Positions 7,538 to 17,700 of a DNA stretch of 64,000 nucleotides are shown here, piece by piece. The first letter of the stretch is position 1. Each line of letters starts with the position of its first letter. This DNA is from Clostridia bacterium (GTDB lineage Bacteria; Bacillota; Clostridia; Oscillospirales; Acutalibacteraceae). The notes beneath the pieces were generated by a model. That model had not been told where the DNA came from and did not search any database. It saw nothing but the letters and a program-made list of their open reading frames with translations. Location: the NCBI GenBank assembly GCA_017397845.1, contig JAFQHU010000004.1, forward strand, positions 1 to 64,000, given 5' to 3'. Position numbers and translations under genes: made by a program.

Positions 7538-8632
7538 TTATTTTATTGTTTCGCTGTTGTTAAGAATTGCTGTGCTGTAAAGGAATAAAACATCCTTATT
7601 TTTAAAGTCAACCATACTGCACGCATAATCGACATTCATATAACGTATATCCATCAGAGTAACCTTTTTATATCCTTCTGCTAATAGTGGTGCTACAGCA
7701 GATGAGAAAGAGTCGCGGAAAATAATCAGCTCTCTTTCTGTTTCTGCGTCGGGATTTTCCACGGTTACCAAAGAAAGGGGACCTGACAGGAAGGTTTCAT
7801 ATGGGTCTTTACCCTTTATTCTTTCAGCGTCATAGACGGGGATACTTTTGTTATTCTGTCCGTCAAAGGCTTTTAATTTTTCTATCGTCGGACTTGTGAG
7901 ATAACTGATTGTATCCGCATCGAGCTTCAAAGCTGCCTGATCGTAGTATACACCGTAAAAGGGTAGGGAAAAATTAACGGCTGTTCTGTTACCTTTAAGT
8001 TTTACTCCCATACCTCCGGCAAGAACTTCCGCTGTATCTTCTATCTTTTCCTGTCTCCAATGAGAATCGGTTTTGTAATAATCTTCGATTGAGAGAGTCG
8101 GAAAAATGTCGATATATTCGGCGTATGGCATAGAATTTTTCATATCCTTTACCAAATCTTCGCTGTCAAAGTAAAGAACACCGGCATCTTTGGCGAGAAA
8201 AACATTTTTGTCGGGAATAATCGAGAGATAGACATTTGATTCTTTAAGATATCTGTCGTAAATATAACCGAATCTTGATGCAGCATAATTTACCGAGCTT
8301 TTATCGTAGGGATAATCCATTGATGCGATATAGCCGTCGTGAACATAGATTTTATTGTTATCCTTTTGTCTGAGCAGGTAATAACTGAAATATGCTTTGA
8401 TACTGCGGAAGGTGTCTCTGAAAGGAAAGGCATCGACGGCATAATTCTCGAAACTGTCCATAAATCTGCCGGTTATAAGCGACGAAACAGATATTTCGGG
8501 TAAGGGTGTCAGCTCTCTTCTTTCGCTGTCTGAATAGGTTTCCTTGGGCAAAAAGAGACACAGAAGAAAGCCGGACAACACAAGAGTGCAGGCGAGTGTA
8601 CAAATTATAATATTAAAAGTTTTTTTCTTCAT
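7538..8632 (-). CDS. DHHW-family SGNH-like protein (partner of an MBOAT acyltransferase)
   Basis: The 364-residue protein has one N-terminal membrane segment (residues 8-29) and an extracytoplasmic domain. A Y-K-T-D-S-H-W motif matches the DHHW/AlgX-type family, in which Asp and His form the catalytic site. A late F-R-D-S-F-S-S motif supplies the candidate serine. Relatives of AlgX, AlgJ and DltD finish the transfer of O-acyl groups to an exported polymer after an MBOAT protein moves the acyl group across the membrane. The gene lies 4 bases after an MBOAT gene in the same direction, so the two should work together. The polymer is not known. Confidence 0.82.
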   Translation of the reverse strand: MKKKTFNIIICTLACTLVLSGFLLCLFLPKETYSDSERRELTPLPEISVSSLITGRFMDSFENYAVDAFPFRDTFRSIKAYFSYYLLRQKDNNKIYVHDGYIASMDYPYDKSSVNYAASRFGYIYDRYLKESNVYLSIIPDKNVFLAKDAGVLYFDSEDLVKDMKNSMPYAEYIDIFPTLSIEDYYKTDSHWRQEKIEDTAEVLAGGMGVKLKGNRTAVNFSLPFYGVYYDQAALKLDADTISYLTSPTIEKLKAFDGQNNKSIPVYDAERIKGKDPYETFLSGPLSLVTVENPDAETERELIIFRDSFSSAVAPLLAEGYKKVTLMDIRYMNVDYACSMVDFKNKDVLFLYSTAILNNSETIK

Positions 8633-8636
8633 TTTA

Positions 8637-10019
8637 TCAGAACCTGAAATATAAAAATGGGTTGAATGAACCGTCTACCAAATAAGCTGTGGAAAGGACG
8701 AATACACCGATAACGAAAAGTGGTGTCAGAATATATCTTGCCTTTTCGGGCAGCTTATCAGCGAGCTTTTTCATAAAGGGAGTAGAGCCGATTACGGCTA
8801 AGAAAATTATGACAGCATAGTTTTTGAGATAATAAACAGTTTCTGCTGTGATAAAGGGGGTGCTGTCTGCAGCAAACATCAGTCTGAAATAATCGAGTAT
8901 ATCGCCTAAATTCTCTCTGTTGAAAATGGTGAAGCTTATCAGAGTGATGAATATAACATATATGTGAGAAAATATACGGTGCTTTTTCAGAAATTCTCCG
9001 TAAAGCAGCTTTTCTGCAATAAGAATCACAGCATAGAACACACCCCATATAATAAAGTTCCATCCGGCACCGTGCCAGAAACCGGTCAGGAACCACACCG
9101 CAAATATATTGAAAATGTGCCGCACAGGTGAAACTCTGTTTCCGCCGAGGGGAATATAGACATAATCCCTGAACCAGGAGCCGAGAGAAATATGCCATCT
9201 TCTCCAAAATTCCGTGGCACTTTTAGAAATAAAGGGGTAGTTGAAATTTTCCAAAAAATCAAAGCCGAGCATTCTGCCGAGGCCTATTGCCATATCACTG
9301 TAACCGGAAAAGTCAAAATAAATCTGCAATGCCACAGCTGCTGCGTTGACCCAGGCGAAAACTACCGATTTGTCGGTTGCTCCGTTAAAGGCAGCACAGA
9401 AGGAGCCTATGGTGTTAGCCAAAAGTATTTTTTTTCCGAGACCTACAGTAAATTTCACCACACCGGAAGCGAACTTTTCGGTGCTGTGGGTACGGGTTTT
9501 CAGCTCACGCTCAATATCCGTATATCTTACGATCGGTCCTGCGATAAGTTGGGGGAACAAAGTAATATAGCAGGCAAGATCTATGGGGTTTTTCTGTGCT
9601 TCGGTACCGTGGTAAACATCAACCTGATAACTCAGTATCTGGAATGTATAAAAGCTTATACCGATGGGCAGGACGACCCTTAGTAGAGGCAAGGAAAGAC
9701 CCGTTACGGAATTGAAGGTAGTTATAAAGAAATCGGCATACTTGAAATACAGAAGAAAAGCGACAGGTATTAAAAGGGACAGGCATAAAATGAGCCTGCC
9801 CTTTTTTGTGTTCCTGTGTTTTTCAAGTATTAGTCCCGAAACATAACCTGTAGCTATTGATATTAGCATTACTGCCGTCAGCTTCGGTTCTCCCCAAGCG
9901 TAAAAGATGAGACTTGACACTAAAAGAGTTAAGTTTTTAAATTTACGGGGAACGAGGAAATAAATAAGAAATACTGACGGGAGAAAATAATAGATAAAAG
10001 GGATACTTGAAAACAGCAT
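8637..10019 (-). CDS. MBOAT family O-acyltransferase (AlgI-like)
   Basis: This 460-residue polytopic membrane protein has about ten hydrophobic segments and the family signatures F-W-R-R-W-H-I-S-L-G and G-F-W-H-G-A-G-W, the latter carrying the likely catalytic histidine. AlgI/DltB-type MBOAT proteins take an acyl group from a cytoplasmic donor and present it outside the membrane for O-acylation of a surface polymer. It sits between a lipoprotein gene (9-base gap) and the DHHW gene (4-base gap), forming one minus-strand operon. An AAGGAA ribosome site precedes the ATG. A second MBOAT gene lies at 31993-33594. Confidence 0.92.
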   Translation of the reverse strand: MLFSSIPFIYYFLPSVFLIYFLVPRKFKNLTLLVSSLIFYAWGEPKLTAVMLISIATGYVSGLILEKHRNTKKGRLILCLSLLIPVAFLLYFKYADFFITTFNSVTGLSLPLLRVVLPIGISFYTFQILSYQVDVYHGTEAQKNPIDLACYITLFPQLIAGPIVRYTDIERELKTRTHSTEKFASGVVKFTVGLGKKILLANTIGSFCAAFNGATDKSVVFAWVNAAAVALQIYFDFSGYSDMAIGLGRMLGFDFLENFNYPFISKSATEFWRRWHISLGSWFRDYVYIPLGGNRVSPVRHIFNIFAVWFLTGFWHGAGWNFIIWGVFYAVILIAEKLLYGEFLKKHRIFSHIYVIFITLISFTIFNRENLGDILDYFRLMFAADSTPFITAETVYYLKNYAVIIFLAVIGSTPFMKKLADKLPEKARYILTPLFVIGVFVLSTAYLVDGSFNPFLYFRF

Positions 10020-10028
10020 AATATTTCC

Positions 10029-10604
10029 TTATGCAGTGACTGCACCTTCGAGAACCAATGCAGCGTTCTCAAGTGTACCCATAGCCTTTGTTTTGAAAAG
10101 GTCGATGATCTGACCGTTACCGAAAGCGGTAACAATATAATTTCCTGTCTGGATAACTACGAACTTTTCGGGGAAGCCGCACATCCACTGTCTGCCGTTC
10201 AGACCGTCCTGGAAATCCTTTGCGAAAGCAGCTGCATCTGTGCCATCTTTGAGTTTGTAAGCAGCACCTGTGAAATTGTTTGCGTTCATCATATGCATCA
10301 TTGATGCTGCATCCTCGATGTTAGCTGTCTGTGATGCGGGAAGAGCGAGAGTTACGTCGAGCTCCTCAGTTGCTGCGATGTCAAATTTGCCGGGAGCATC
10401 CATTGTGAGGTTTGCTGAGTCGCCGCCGCCGATGGGGAATTTGTTTTCGTCGCTTTCGTCAGCATAGGTTGCCCATACTGCGTTCAGAACTGCTGTGGCA
10501 TCTGCATAAGAGGATGTACCTGCATCTTCGTTGTTTCCGCCGCATGCTGCAAAGAGCACGAGAACTACTGCTGCTGCGAGAAGAATTGCTGTTAGCTTTT
10601 TCAT
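10029..10604 (-). CDS. Secreted lipoprotein, possibly DUF4358-like
   Basis: This 191-residue protein begins with a lipoprotein signal: a short basic start, a hydrophobic core and the lipobox L-F-A-A-C at residues 17-21, so it should be anchored to the outer face of the membrane. The mature part is rich in Ala, Asp and Asn, with weak resemblance to clostridial DUF4358-type lipoproteins; I give that family tentatively. It is the first gene of the operon with the MBOAT and DHHW proteins, which suggests a link to surface O-acylation. A consensus sigma-A promoter precedes it. Confidence 0.7.
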   Translation of the reverse strand: MKKLTAILLAAAVVLVLFAACGGNNEDAGTSSYADATAVLNAVWATYADESDENKFPIGGGDSANLTMDAPGKFDIAATEELDVTLALPASQTANIEDAASMMHMMNANNFTGAAYKLKDGTDAAAFAKDFQDGLNGRQWMCGFPEKFVVIQTGNYIVTAFGNGQIIDLFKTKAMGTLENAALVLEGAVTA

Positions 10605-10654
10605 TTTTTCTGTCTCCTAATCTTTAATTATTTTTCGGTTTGATACCGAAAGGC

Positions 10655-10683
10655 ATTATATCATAAACTTTATGTAAATTCAA
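10655..10683 (-). promoter_or_regulatory. Sigma-A promoter of the lipoprotein/MBOAT operon
   Basis: On the minus strand, TTGAAT (10678-10683) and TATAAT (10655-10660) are separated by 17 bases. A small TTTCGGT/ACCGAAA stem lies in the short leader. Confidence 0.7.
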
Positions 10684-10772
10684 ACCTTTTAGTAAAAATT
10701 AATCTATTATACATAAATTATGTATCTGCACGACAAGTATTGACTTAATAAACAGTATTTATAAATAAAATG

Positions 10773-10801
10773 TTGACTTGACGAAAAAACCGTGATATAA
10801 T
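10773..10801 (+). promoter_or_regulatory. Strong sigma-A promoter of the SCIFF operon
   Basis: TTGACT (10773-10778) and TATAAT (10796-10801) are spaced 17 bases apart, 31 bases before the SCIFF start codon. Confidence 0.85.
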
Positions 10802-10832
10802 AAACCGAACAAACTCACAGGAGGTACATACC

Positions 10833-10979
10833 ATGAAGCGTATTAAGACAATGGAAACAAAGAATCTTTGCTCTTCCGCAAAGAACGGCGGTTGCGGCGA
10901 ATGCCAGACATCTTGCCAGTCTGCATGTAAGACAAGCTGCGGTATTGCTAATCAGCAGTGTGAAAGCAAACAGAAATAA
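10833..10979 (+). CDS. scfA: SCIFF ribosomal peptide precursor (six-cysteine thioether peptide)
   Basis: This 48-residue ORF has a strong ribosome site (AGGAGG, 10819-10824) and carries the conserved SCIFF core C-G-E-C-Q-T-S-C-Q-S-A-C-K-T-S-C at residues 21-36, plus cysteines at 13 and 43. SCIFF peptides are nearly universal in Clostridia and are modified by a radical SAM maturase that makes thioether cross-links to Cys residues. The maturase gene follows at 11049, as in other genomes. The mature peptide's role in the cell is not established in general. The gene has its own strong promoter, and a terminator-like hairpin separates it from the maturase gene, so more peptide than enzyme is expected. 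Confidence 0.95.
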   Translation: MKRIKTMETKNLCSSAKNGGCGECQTSCQSACKTSCGIANQQCESKQK

Positions 10980-10997
10980 GATTTGATTTTTGAGATG

Positions 10998-11028
10998 TGC
11001 CGCCGATTCGGATTCGGTGGCATTTTTC
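10998..11028 (+). terminator. Attenuating terminator between scfA and the maturase gene
   Basis: TGCCGCCGA pairs with TTCGGTGGCA (one wobble) and is followed by TTTTT. Placed between peptide and maturase genes, it would let only part of the transcripts continue. Confidence 0.65.
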
Positions 11029-11048
11029 TGTGAAAGGTGAAATTTAAA

Positions 11049-12428
11049 ATGATACATTCCTATAAGCTCGGCGGTCTGAATATCGTGCTTGACATTTGCT
11101 CCGGCTCTGTTCATGCCGTGGACGAGGTTGCTTATGATATAATAAACCTTTATGAAAAAGAGGAAAAGGAAAAAATAATTTCTCTTATGCTGGAAAAGTA
11201 CGGCGACAGAGAGGATGTTACGAGAGAAGAGCTTGAGCTTTGCTTTGATGATATCGAACGGCTCAAAAAAGAGGGCAAACTTTTTTCGGAAGATACCTTT
11301 GAGCCAATGGCGGGCGAGCTTAAGAAAAAAAGTGCAGGCATTGTAAAGGCTCTGTGTATACATATAGCACATACCTGTAATCTTAACTGCTCATACTGCT
11401 TTGCGAGTCAGGGAAAATATCACGGTGACAGAGCGATGATGAGCTTTGAGGTGGGCAAACAGGCCTTTGATTTCCTTATTGCCAATTCGGGTACGAGAAA
11501 AAATCTGGAGGTGGATTTTTTCGGCGGAGAGCCGCTTATGAATTTTGATGTTGTAAAAAAGCTTGTAGCCTATGCCCGCAGTATAGAAAAGGAACACGGT
11601 AAAAATTTCCGCTTCACACTTACCACAAACGGTGTGCTTATTGACGATGATGTAATTGATTTTGCCAACAGGGAAATGAGTAATGTGGTTCTCAGTCTTG
11701 ACGGCAGAAAGGAAGTACATGACCGTTTTCGTGTGGATTATAACGGAAAAGGAAGCTGGGAAAAGATAGTACCTAAATTTCAAAAGCTTGTTGAAGCCCG
11801 CGGAGGTAAAAATTATTACATGCGCGGTACCTTTACTCATCATAACCCTGATTTTTTAGAGGATATAAAGGAAATGCTTTCTCTCGGCTTCAAAGAGCTG
11901 AGCATGGAGCCGGTGGTCTGTGCTGAGGACGACCCCTCCGCACTCACTGCCGAGGACCTTCCCGTGGTTATGAAGCAGTATGAAGAGCTGGCAGAGCTTA
12001 TGCTGAAAAAGTATAAAGAGGGTGACGGCTTTACTTTTTATCATTACATGATTGATCTGAAAGGCGGCCCCTGCATTTATAAGCGTATTTCCGGCTGCGG
12101 CTCAGGCACAGAATACATGGCTGTAACTCCCTGGGGTGACCTTTATCCCTGCCATCAGTTTGTAGGTGAGGAAAAGTATAAGCTTGGTGACGTGTGGAAG
12201 GGTGTCACAAATACGGATACGCAAAATGAATTTGCCGAATGTAATGTTTATACCCGTGAGGAATGCCGTAACTGTTGGGCAAGATTATATTGCTCTGGCG
12301 GATGTGCCGCCAACGCTTACCATGCCACAGGCAGCGTAAAGGGTATTTATAAAACAGGATGTGAGCTTTTCAAAAAGAGAATGGAATGTGCCATCATGCT
12401 TGAAGTTGCCAAAACATTAGGTGAGTGA
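11049..12428 (+). CDS. scfB: SCIFF radical SAM maturase
   Basis: This 459-residue enzyme begins M-I-H-S-Y-K, the usual start of SCIFF maturases, so I use the ATG at 11049 and not the upstream GTG. Residues 1-85 resemble the peptide-recognition domain. The radical SAM cluster motif is C110-N-L-N-C114-S-Y-C117. The C-terminal SPASM region is Cys-rich (C-G-S-G, C-H-Q-F, C-R-N-C, C-S-G-G-C and a final C-E-L-F) and should bind auxiliary iron-sulfur clusters. It forms thioether bonds in the SCIFF peptide encoded just upstream. The next gene begins within a few bases, which suggests co-transcription. Confidence 0.94.
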   Translation: MIHSYKLGGLNIVLDICSGSVHAVDEVAYDIINLYEKEEKEKIISLMLEKYGDREDVTREELELCFDDIERLKKEGKLFSEDTFEPMAGELKKKSAGIVKALCIHIAHTCNLNCSYCFASQGKYHGDRAMMSFEVGKQAFDFLIANSGTRKNLEVDFFGGEPLMNFDVVKKLVAYARSIEKEHGKNFRFTLTTNGVLIDDDVIDFANREMSNVVLSLDGRKEVHDRFRVDYNGKGSWEKIVPKFQKLVEARGGKNYYMRGTFTHHNPDFLEDIKEMLSLGFKELSMEPVVCAEDDPSALTAEDLPVVMKQYEELAELMLKKYKEGDGFTFYHYMIDLKGGPCIYKRISGCGSGTEYMAVTPWGDLYPCHQFVGEEKYKLGDVWKGVTNTDTQNEFAECNVYTREECRNCWARLYCSGGCAANAYHATGSVKGIYKTGCELFKKRMECAIMLEVAKTLGE

Positions 12429-12430
12429 CA

Positions 12431-13771
12431 ATGAAAACACCGCTCAATGATTTTCTTGAAAAATATATAAAAGAAGAAAAAATACGTTTTCATATGCCCG
12501 GTCATAAAGGTCGGGCGTTTATCGGTGCGGAAAAATATGATATAACTGAGATTGAGGGTGCTGATGTGCTTTATAATGCTGACGGAATTCTGAGGGACAG
12601 TATGGAAAACGCAGCACAGCTTTTCGGTACGAGGAAAACCTTTTACAGCACCGAAGGCTCCTCTCTTTCTATACGTGCCATGATTTACCTGCTTAAGCTT
12701 TACGCTATGAATGAGGGAATAAAGCCGAAAATAGCGGCCTTCCGTAACGCACATAAAACCTTTGTAACTGCCTGTGCTCTCACCGGTATGGAAACAGAGT
12801 GGCTTTACGGCAGAGAGCCTCAAGGCATTACCTGTTGCAATATATCTGCCGAGGAGGTAAAAAATTATCTTGACGGTGCCGATGAATTGCCGGTTGCTCT
12901 TTATGTGACATCACCGGATTATCTCGGTAATATGGCTGACATAAAAGGTTTGTCTGAAGTTTGTGAAGAAAAGGGGATAATTCTTGCTGTGGATAATGCT
13001 CACGGTGCTTATCTTAATTTTCTTCCTGAAAACCTTCATCCGATTTACCTCGGAGCACACATCTGCTGTGACTCTGCACATAAAACATTACCTGTAATTA
13101 CGGGCGGTGCCTATATGCATATTTCGTATAAGGCTCCTGATATTTTTGCAGAAAAAGGGGAATATGCCCTTTCTCTTTTCGCATCTACCAGCCCTTCATA
13201 TCTTATTCTCCGCTCTTTGGACAAAGCTAACGGCTTACTCTCTGCGGATTATTCTGAGGGAATTGCCGGATTTGCTGAAAAAGTACAGAAGCTGAAAAAG
13301 GAGCTTGCTTTAAGGGGCTACTGTTTTATAGGTGATGAGCCGTTAAAATTGACTCTTGACAGTAAAAAATACGGATATACCGGCACTGAGATATCGGAAT
13401 ATCTTTATATTAATAACATAGTCTGTGAATTTTCTGACAGGGATTATACCGTTATGATGCTTACCGACAGTAACAGCGATGAAGAGCTTTGCCGTCTTTT
13501 TAAAGTATTGTGGGCTCTCCCGAAAAAGGAAAAACTTACAGAAAGGCCGCCTGTGATTATTCCGTCGGAAAGAGTCATTCCTCTTACGGATTGCATTTAT
13601 CTTCCTACGGAAAAGATAAGTATAGAAAAAGCTGTCGGCAGAATTTGCGGCAGTATAAATATCAGCTGTCCTCCTGCTGTTCCTGTCGTGGTGGCAGGGG
13701 AGAGGATAAGCGAAGCTCAGGCTGAGTTATTGAAATATTACGGTGAAAAGGAAGTCTGTGTAATCGCATAG
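12431..13771 (+). CDS. Short-form Orn/Lys/Arg decarboxylase-like PLP enzyme
   Basis: This 446-residue fold-type I PLP enzyme has the N-terminal F-H-M-P-G-H-K-G signature and the cofactor site D188-N-A-H with the Schiff-base lysine in D-S-A-H-K218-T-L. It resembles the shorter Firmicutes group (YaaO-like) that lacks the N-terminal wing domain of the inducible enterobacterial enzymes. It would decarboxylate arginine, lysine or ornithine in the cytoplasm; the substrate cannot be read from sequence. The gene lies 2 bases after the SCIFF maturase. I start at the ATG at 12431 because an in-frame GTG six bases upstream overlaps the maturase stop. Confidence 0.88.
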   Translation: MKTPLNDFLEKYIKEEKIRFHMPGHKGRAFIGAEKYDITEIEGADVLYNADGILRDSMENAAQLFGTRKTFYSTEGSSLSIRAMIYLLKLYAMNEGIKPKIAAFRNAHKTFVTACALTGMETEWLYGREPQGITCCNISAEEVKNYLDGADELPVALYVTSPDYLGNMADIKGLSEVCEEKGIILAVDNAHGAYLNFLPENLHPIYLGAHICCDSAHKTLPVITGGAYMHISYKAPDIFAEKGEYALSLFASTSPSYLILRSLDKANGLLSADYSEGIAGFAEKVQKLKKELALRGYCFIGDEPLKLTLDSKKYGYTGTEISEYLYINNIVCEFSDRDYTVMMLTDSNSDEELCRLFKVLWALPKKEKLTERPPVIIPSERVIPLTDCIYLPTEKISIEKAVGRICGSINISCPPAVPVVVAGERISEAQAELLKYYGEKEVCVIA

Positions 13772-13820
13772 CTGCATTAAACCTTATTGTATTTATAAAA
13801 ACAGAAAGAGGTAGAGTTTT

Positions 13821-14300
13821 ATGGGAAAAATCAAAAAAATACTTTCAGGTGTCGGTGTTGTTGTCTTTATTGCTGTTGTTGCCGTGTGGATGCTTTCGTC
13901 TGACCTGGGGCATATCGAAGATACAAACGGTTCTGATATTTATAAATTACAGCAGATAAATGACGGTAATATCATTAAAATGGATGTGGGCGCTTTGAAT
14001 TATGCACAGGCAGATGAGCTTTTTAATAATCTTACCACATATAAATCGGACAAATTCACCGGTGTAGCTGAAATTTATACGACAAATATCATCGGAAACC
14101 GATTTGATATAACTCTTTATAATCTGTGGGTCGAGTCGGGTAACTTCAAGGTAGTGCTCGTACATAACGATGAAATAGTACACGAATTTAAACTTAATGA
14201 GCTTATGCAAAGCTATACTCTCGAAAATCCGAAGGGCAACGTGTCGTTGCGCATAGCGGGTGAAAGCGCAAAATTCGAGTTCAGTTACGATTTATTATAA
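13821..14300 (+). CDS. Membrane-anchored protein of unknown function
   Basis: This 159-residue protein has a basic N-terminus, a single hydrophobic segment (residues 9-26) and a beta-rich extracytoplasmic domain without cysteines or recognisable motifs. The start has an AGAGGTAGAG ribosome site. It follows the decarboxylase by 49 bases and precedes a likely terminator, so it may be the last gene of the SCIFF-maturase-decarboxylase transcript. I do not recognise its family. Confidence 0.65.
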   Translation: MGKIKKILSGVGVVVFIAVVAVWMLSSDLGHIEDTNGSDIYKLQQINDGNIIKMDVGALNYAQADELFNNLTTYKSDKFTGVAEIYTTNIIGNRFDITLYNLWVESGNFKVVLVHNDEIVHEFKLNELMQSYTLENPKGNVSLRIAGESAKFEFSYDLL

Positions 14301-14363
14301 AATCATATTTTGCACACTCACCCTCGTGTTCTTATAAGAAAATTATTCGTAAAAAGAAAAAAT

Positions 14364-14407
14364 GCACTCTTTTGCCTTTCTTGAGGCGGGGAGTGCGCTT
14401 GATTTTT
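14364..14407 (+). terminator. Likely terminator after the anchored protein
   Basis: GCACTC (14364-14369) pairs with GAGTGC (14391-14396), with an inner GCCT/AGGC pairing, followed by a T-rich run. A second small hairpin (CCGCC/GGCGG, near 14453-14468) lies further on. The rest of the gap before rpoB holds the rpoB promoter and leader. Confidence 0.5.
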
Positions 14408-14527
14408 CAGAGCTGAATGTTCTCTGATTTTTTTCTGAAAAACAAAAAAAATCCGCCCTTTAAGGCGGTTAAACTCTTAATTTATGCGAAAAAAACACGG
14501 AAAAATAAAAAAATGCAGAAAAAGCTA

Positions 14528-14557
14528 TTGACAACAAAAACACATATATGGTATCAT
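14528..14557 (+). promoter_or_regulatory. Sigma-A promoter of rpoBC
   Basis: TTGACA (14528-14533) and TATCAT (14552-14557) are 18 bases apart. The leader to the rpoB start is about 150 bases. No rplJ/rplL gene or L10 leader lies upstream, so rpoBC appears to be expressed from here. Confidence 0.7.
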
Positions 14558-14712
14558 AGCAGAACATATAATGTGGAATTATGCCATATTGCCCCTTCCC
14601 CACAATTGGATATTACCATTTATTCGAGGGAATGTCAAGACATTTTTTCAAAAAATATTGTAAAGCGATTCCTCGTCAGAGGAAAATAATAAAGATATGG
14701 AGTGATAAGCCA

Positions 14713-17700
14713 ATGGTAAACGTAACCGACGTAAAACTCGGAACAAACTTGAGCAGAAAAAGCTTCGGTAAAATCAAAGAAGTTATGCCGATGCCCAATC
14801 TTATCCAGGTTCAGAAGGATTCTTACAAATGGTTCATCGACATCGGTCTTAAGGAAGTTCTCAAGGATATGTCTGATATTACCGACTACAGCGGTAATCT
14901 GGTTCTTTCCTTTGTTGACTACCGTATGGACGACAAACCCAAGTATACTGTCAAAGAATGTAAGGAGAGAGATACCACATACTCTGCTCCCATGAGACTC
15001 ACCGTCCGTCTTTATAACAAAGAAACGGGTGAAGTTAAAGAAAGCGAAGTTTATATGGGTGATTTCCCCCTTATGACCGAAAGCGGTACCTTCATCATTA
15101 ACGGTGCTGAACGTGCCATAGTTTCACAGCTCGTCCGTTCTCCCGGTGCATATTTCGGAATGACTCACAATGTTACAGGTAAAAAGCTTTTCACTTCAAC
15201 CATCATTCCCGGACGCGGAGCATGGCTCGAATATGAAACCGATCAGAATGATCTTTTCTTTGTAAGAATTGATAAAAACAGAAAAATTCCCATCACCACA
15301 CTTATCCGTGCTTTAGGTGTTTCCACCGATACGGATATCCGTGAATTCTTTGGCTACGATGACAGAATCGAGGCTACTCTCGAAAAGGATAACTCCAAAA
15401 ACAGTGACGAAGCACTTATAGAAATTTATAAAAAGCTCCGTCCCGGTGAACCTCCCACACTTGCAAGTGCTCAGAGCCATATCGAAGGTATGTTCTTTGA
15501 TGAGAGAAGATATGACCTTTCCAGAGTCGGCCGTTATAAATATAACAAAAAGCTCGGTATTTCCGACAGAATCCGCGGTTTCAGACTTGCTGCTCCCATC
15601 GTAAATGAGCTTACAGGTGAAATTATCGCCGAAGAAGGCGAGCTTATCACAAAAGCGCGTGCTCTCGAAATTGAACACGCAGGTGCTAAGGTGGCTTATG
15701 TTTCTGTTGAAGGTCTCGAAGAGCCTGTTAAGGTTATTTCAAACCAGATGGTTGACATTAAAGGATATCTTCCCGATTATACCGATGAAGAGTTAAAGAG
15801 CGTCGGTATTAATGAGCATGTAAGATATACCGTTCTTATGGACGCACTCACAGAAATGGAAGACATGAGTAAGGAAGAAGGTCTTGCTTTCCTCGAATCC
15901 AAAGCTGACGAGCTCATCCCCAAAACCATCATCGTTGATGATATCCTCGCATCCATCAACTATCTTAACTGTCTTGCAAACGGCGTAGGTAACGCTGATG
16001 ATATCGACCATCTCGGCAACCGCCGTATCAGATCTGTAGGTGAGCTTTTACAGAATCAGTTCCGTGTAGGCTTCTCCCGTATGGAAAGAGTTATCAAAGA
16101 GAGAATGACTCTTCAGGCGCAGGAAAGCGAAAAGGTTACCCCTCAGGCTCTTATCAATACAAGACCCGTTATCGCTGCTGTAAGAGAATTTTTCGGTTCT
16201 TCACCCCTTTCTCAGTTTATGGACCAAAACAACCCTCTTGCTGAGCTTACTCACAAAAGAAGACTTTCAGCTCTCGGTCCCGGCGGTCTTTCACGTGACC
16301 GTGCAGGTTTCGATGTTCGTGACGTTCACTATTCACATTACGGACGCATGTGTCCCATCGAAACTCCTGAAGGTCCTAACATCGGTCTTATCTCTTATCT
16401 TGCAACCTTCGCAAGAATCAATGAATACGGCTTTATTGAAGCACCCTTCCGTCCCATTGACAAAGAAACCGGCAAGGTTCTTGAAACCTTTGAATATATG
16501 ACCGCTGACGTGGAAGATGAATACACCGTTGTACAGGCTAACGAACGTCTCGATGAAGAAAACCGCTTCGTCAGAAACAAAGTTAACGCCCGTCACCGTG
16601 ATGAATTCCTCGAAATCGATCCCTCCAGAGCCGATTATATGGACGTTTCTCCCAAAATGGTCGTTTCTGTGGCCACAGCACTCATTCCCTTCCTCGAAAA
16701 CGACGACGCAAACCGTGCTCTCATGGGTTCAAACATGCAGCGTCAGGCAGTTCCTCTTCTTACCTGTGACTCTCCCATGGTCGGTACAGGTATGGAATAT
16801 AAAGCAGCAACAGACTCAGGCGTATGTGTTCTTGCCAAAGCGGCAGGTACCGTTACCTATGTAAGTGCTGACAGAGTTGACGTTATGACTGACGAAAACC
16901 GTCTTGACACTTATAACCTTATTAAGTTTATGCGCTCCAATCAGGGCACATGCATAAACCAAAAGCCCGTTGTGGCAGTTGGTGACCGTGTAGAAGAAAA
17001 GCAGGTTATTGCCGACGGACCCGCCACAGACCACGGCGAAATCTCATTGGGTAAAAATGCTCTTATCGGCTTTATGACCTGGGAAGGCTACAACTACGAA
17101 GACGCCGTTCTTATAAACGAAAAGTTAGTACGTGACGACGTTTATACATCCATCCATATCGAAAAATACGAGCTGGAAGCCAGAGATACAAAGCTCGGTC
17201 CCGAAGAAATCACAAACGATATTCCGAATGTGGGTGATGCTCTCAAAGATCTCGATGAAAGAGGTATTATCCGTGTCGGTGCGGAGGTTCACGCAGGTGA
17301 TATCCTTGTAGGTAAGGTTACTCCCAAGGGTGAAACAGAGCTTACCGCCGAAGAGAGACTTCTTCGTGCAATTTTCGGTGAAAAGGCAAGAGAAGTTCGT
17401 GATACATCTCTCCGTGTTCCTCACGGTGAATACGGTATCGTCGTTAATGTAGAAGAATTTACACGTGAAAACAGCGATGAGCTTTCTCCCGGTGTTAACA
17501 AGGTTGTACGTTGTTATATCGCTCAGAAGAGAAAGATTCAGGTTGGTGATAAAATGGCCGGCCGTCACGGTAACAAAGGTGTTGTTTCCCGTGTTCTTCC
17601 TCAGGAGGATATGCCCTTCCTTTCAGACGGTACTCCTCTTGATATCGTTCTTAACCCCCTCGGCGTTCCCTCACGTATGAATATCGGTCAGGTTCTTGAG

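Noticed and set aside
9192..9683. 163-codon frame opposite the MBOAT gene (and other long antisense frames such as 45524-46156 and 62155-62679)
   Set aside because: These lie opposite well-supported genes, lack ribosome sites and show no protein family features. They are shadows of codon bias.
14581..14712. 44-residue N-terminal extension of RpoB
   Set aside because: It lies in the promoter-proximal leader and has no similarity to RpoB. The ATG at 14713 gives the conserved start.
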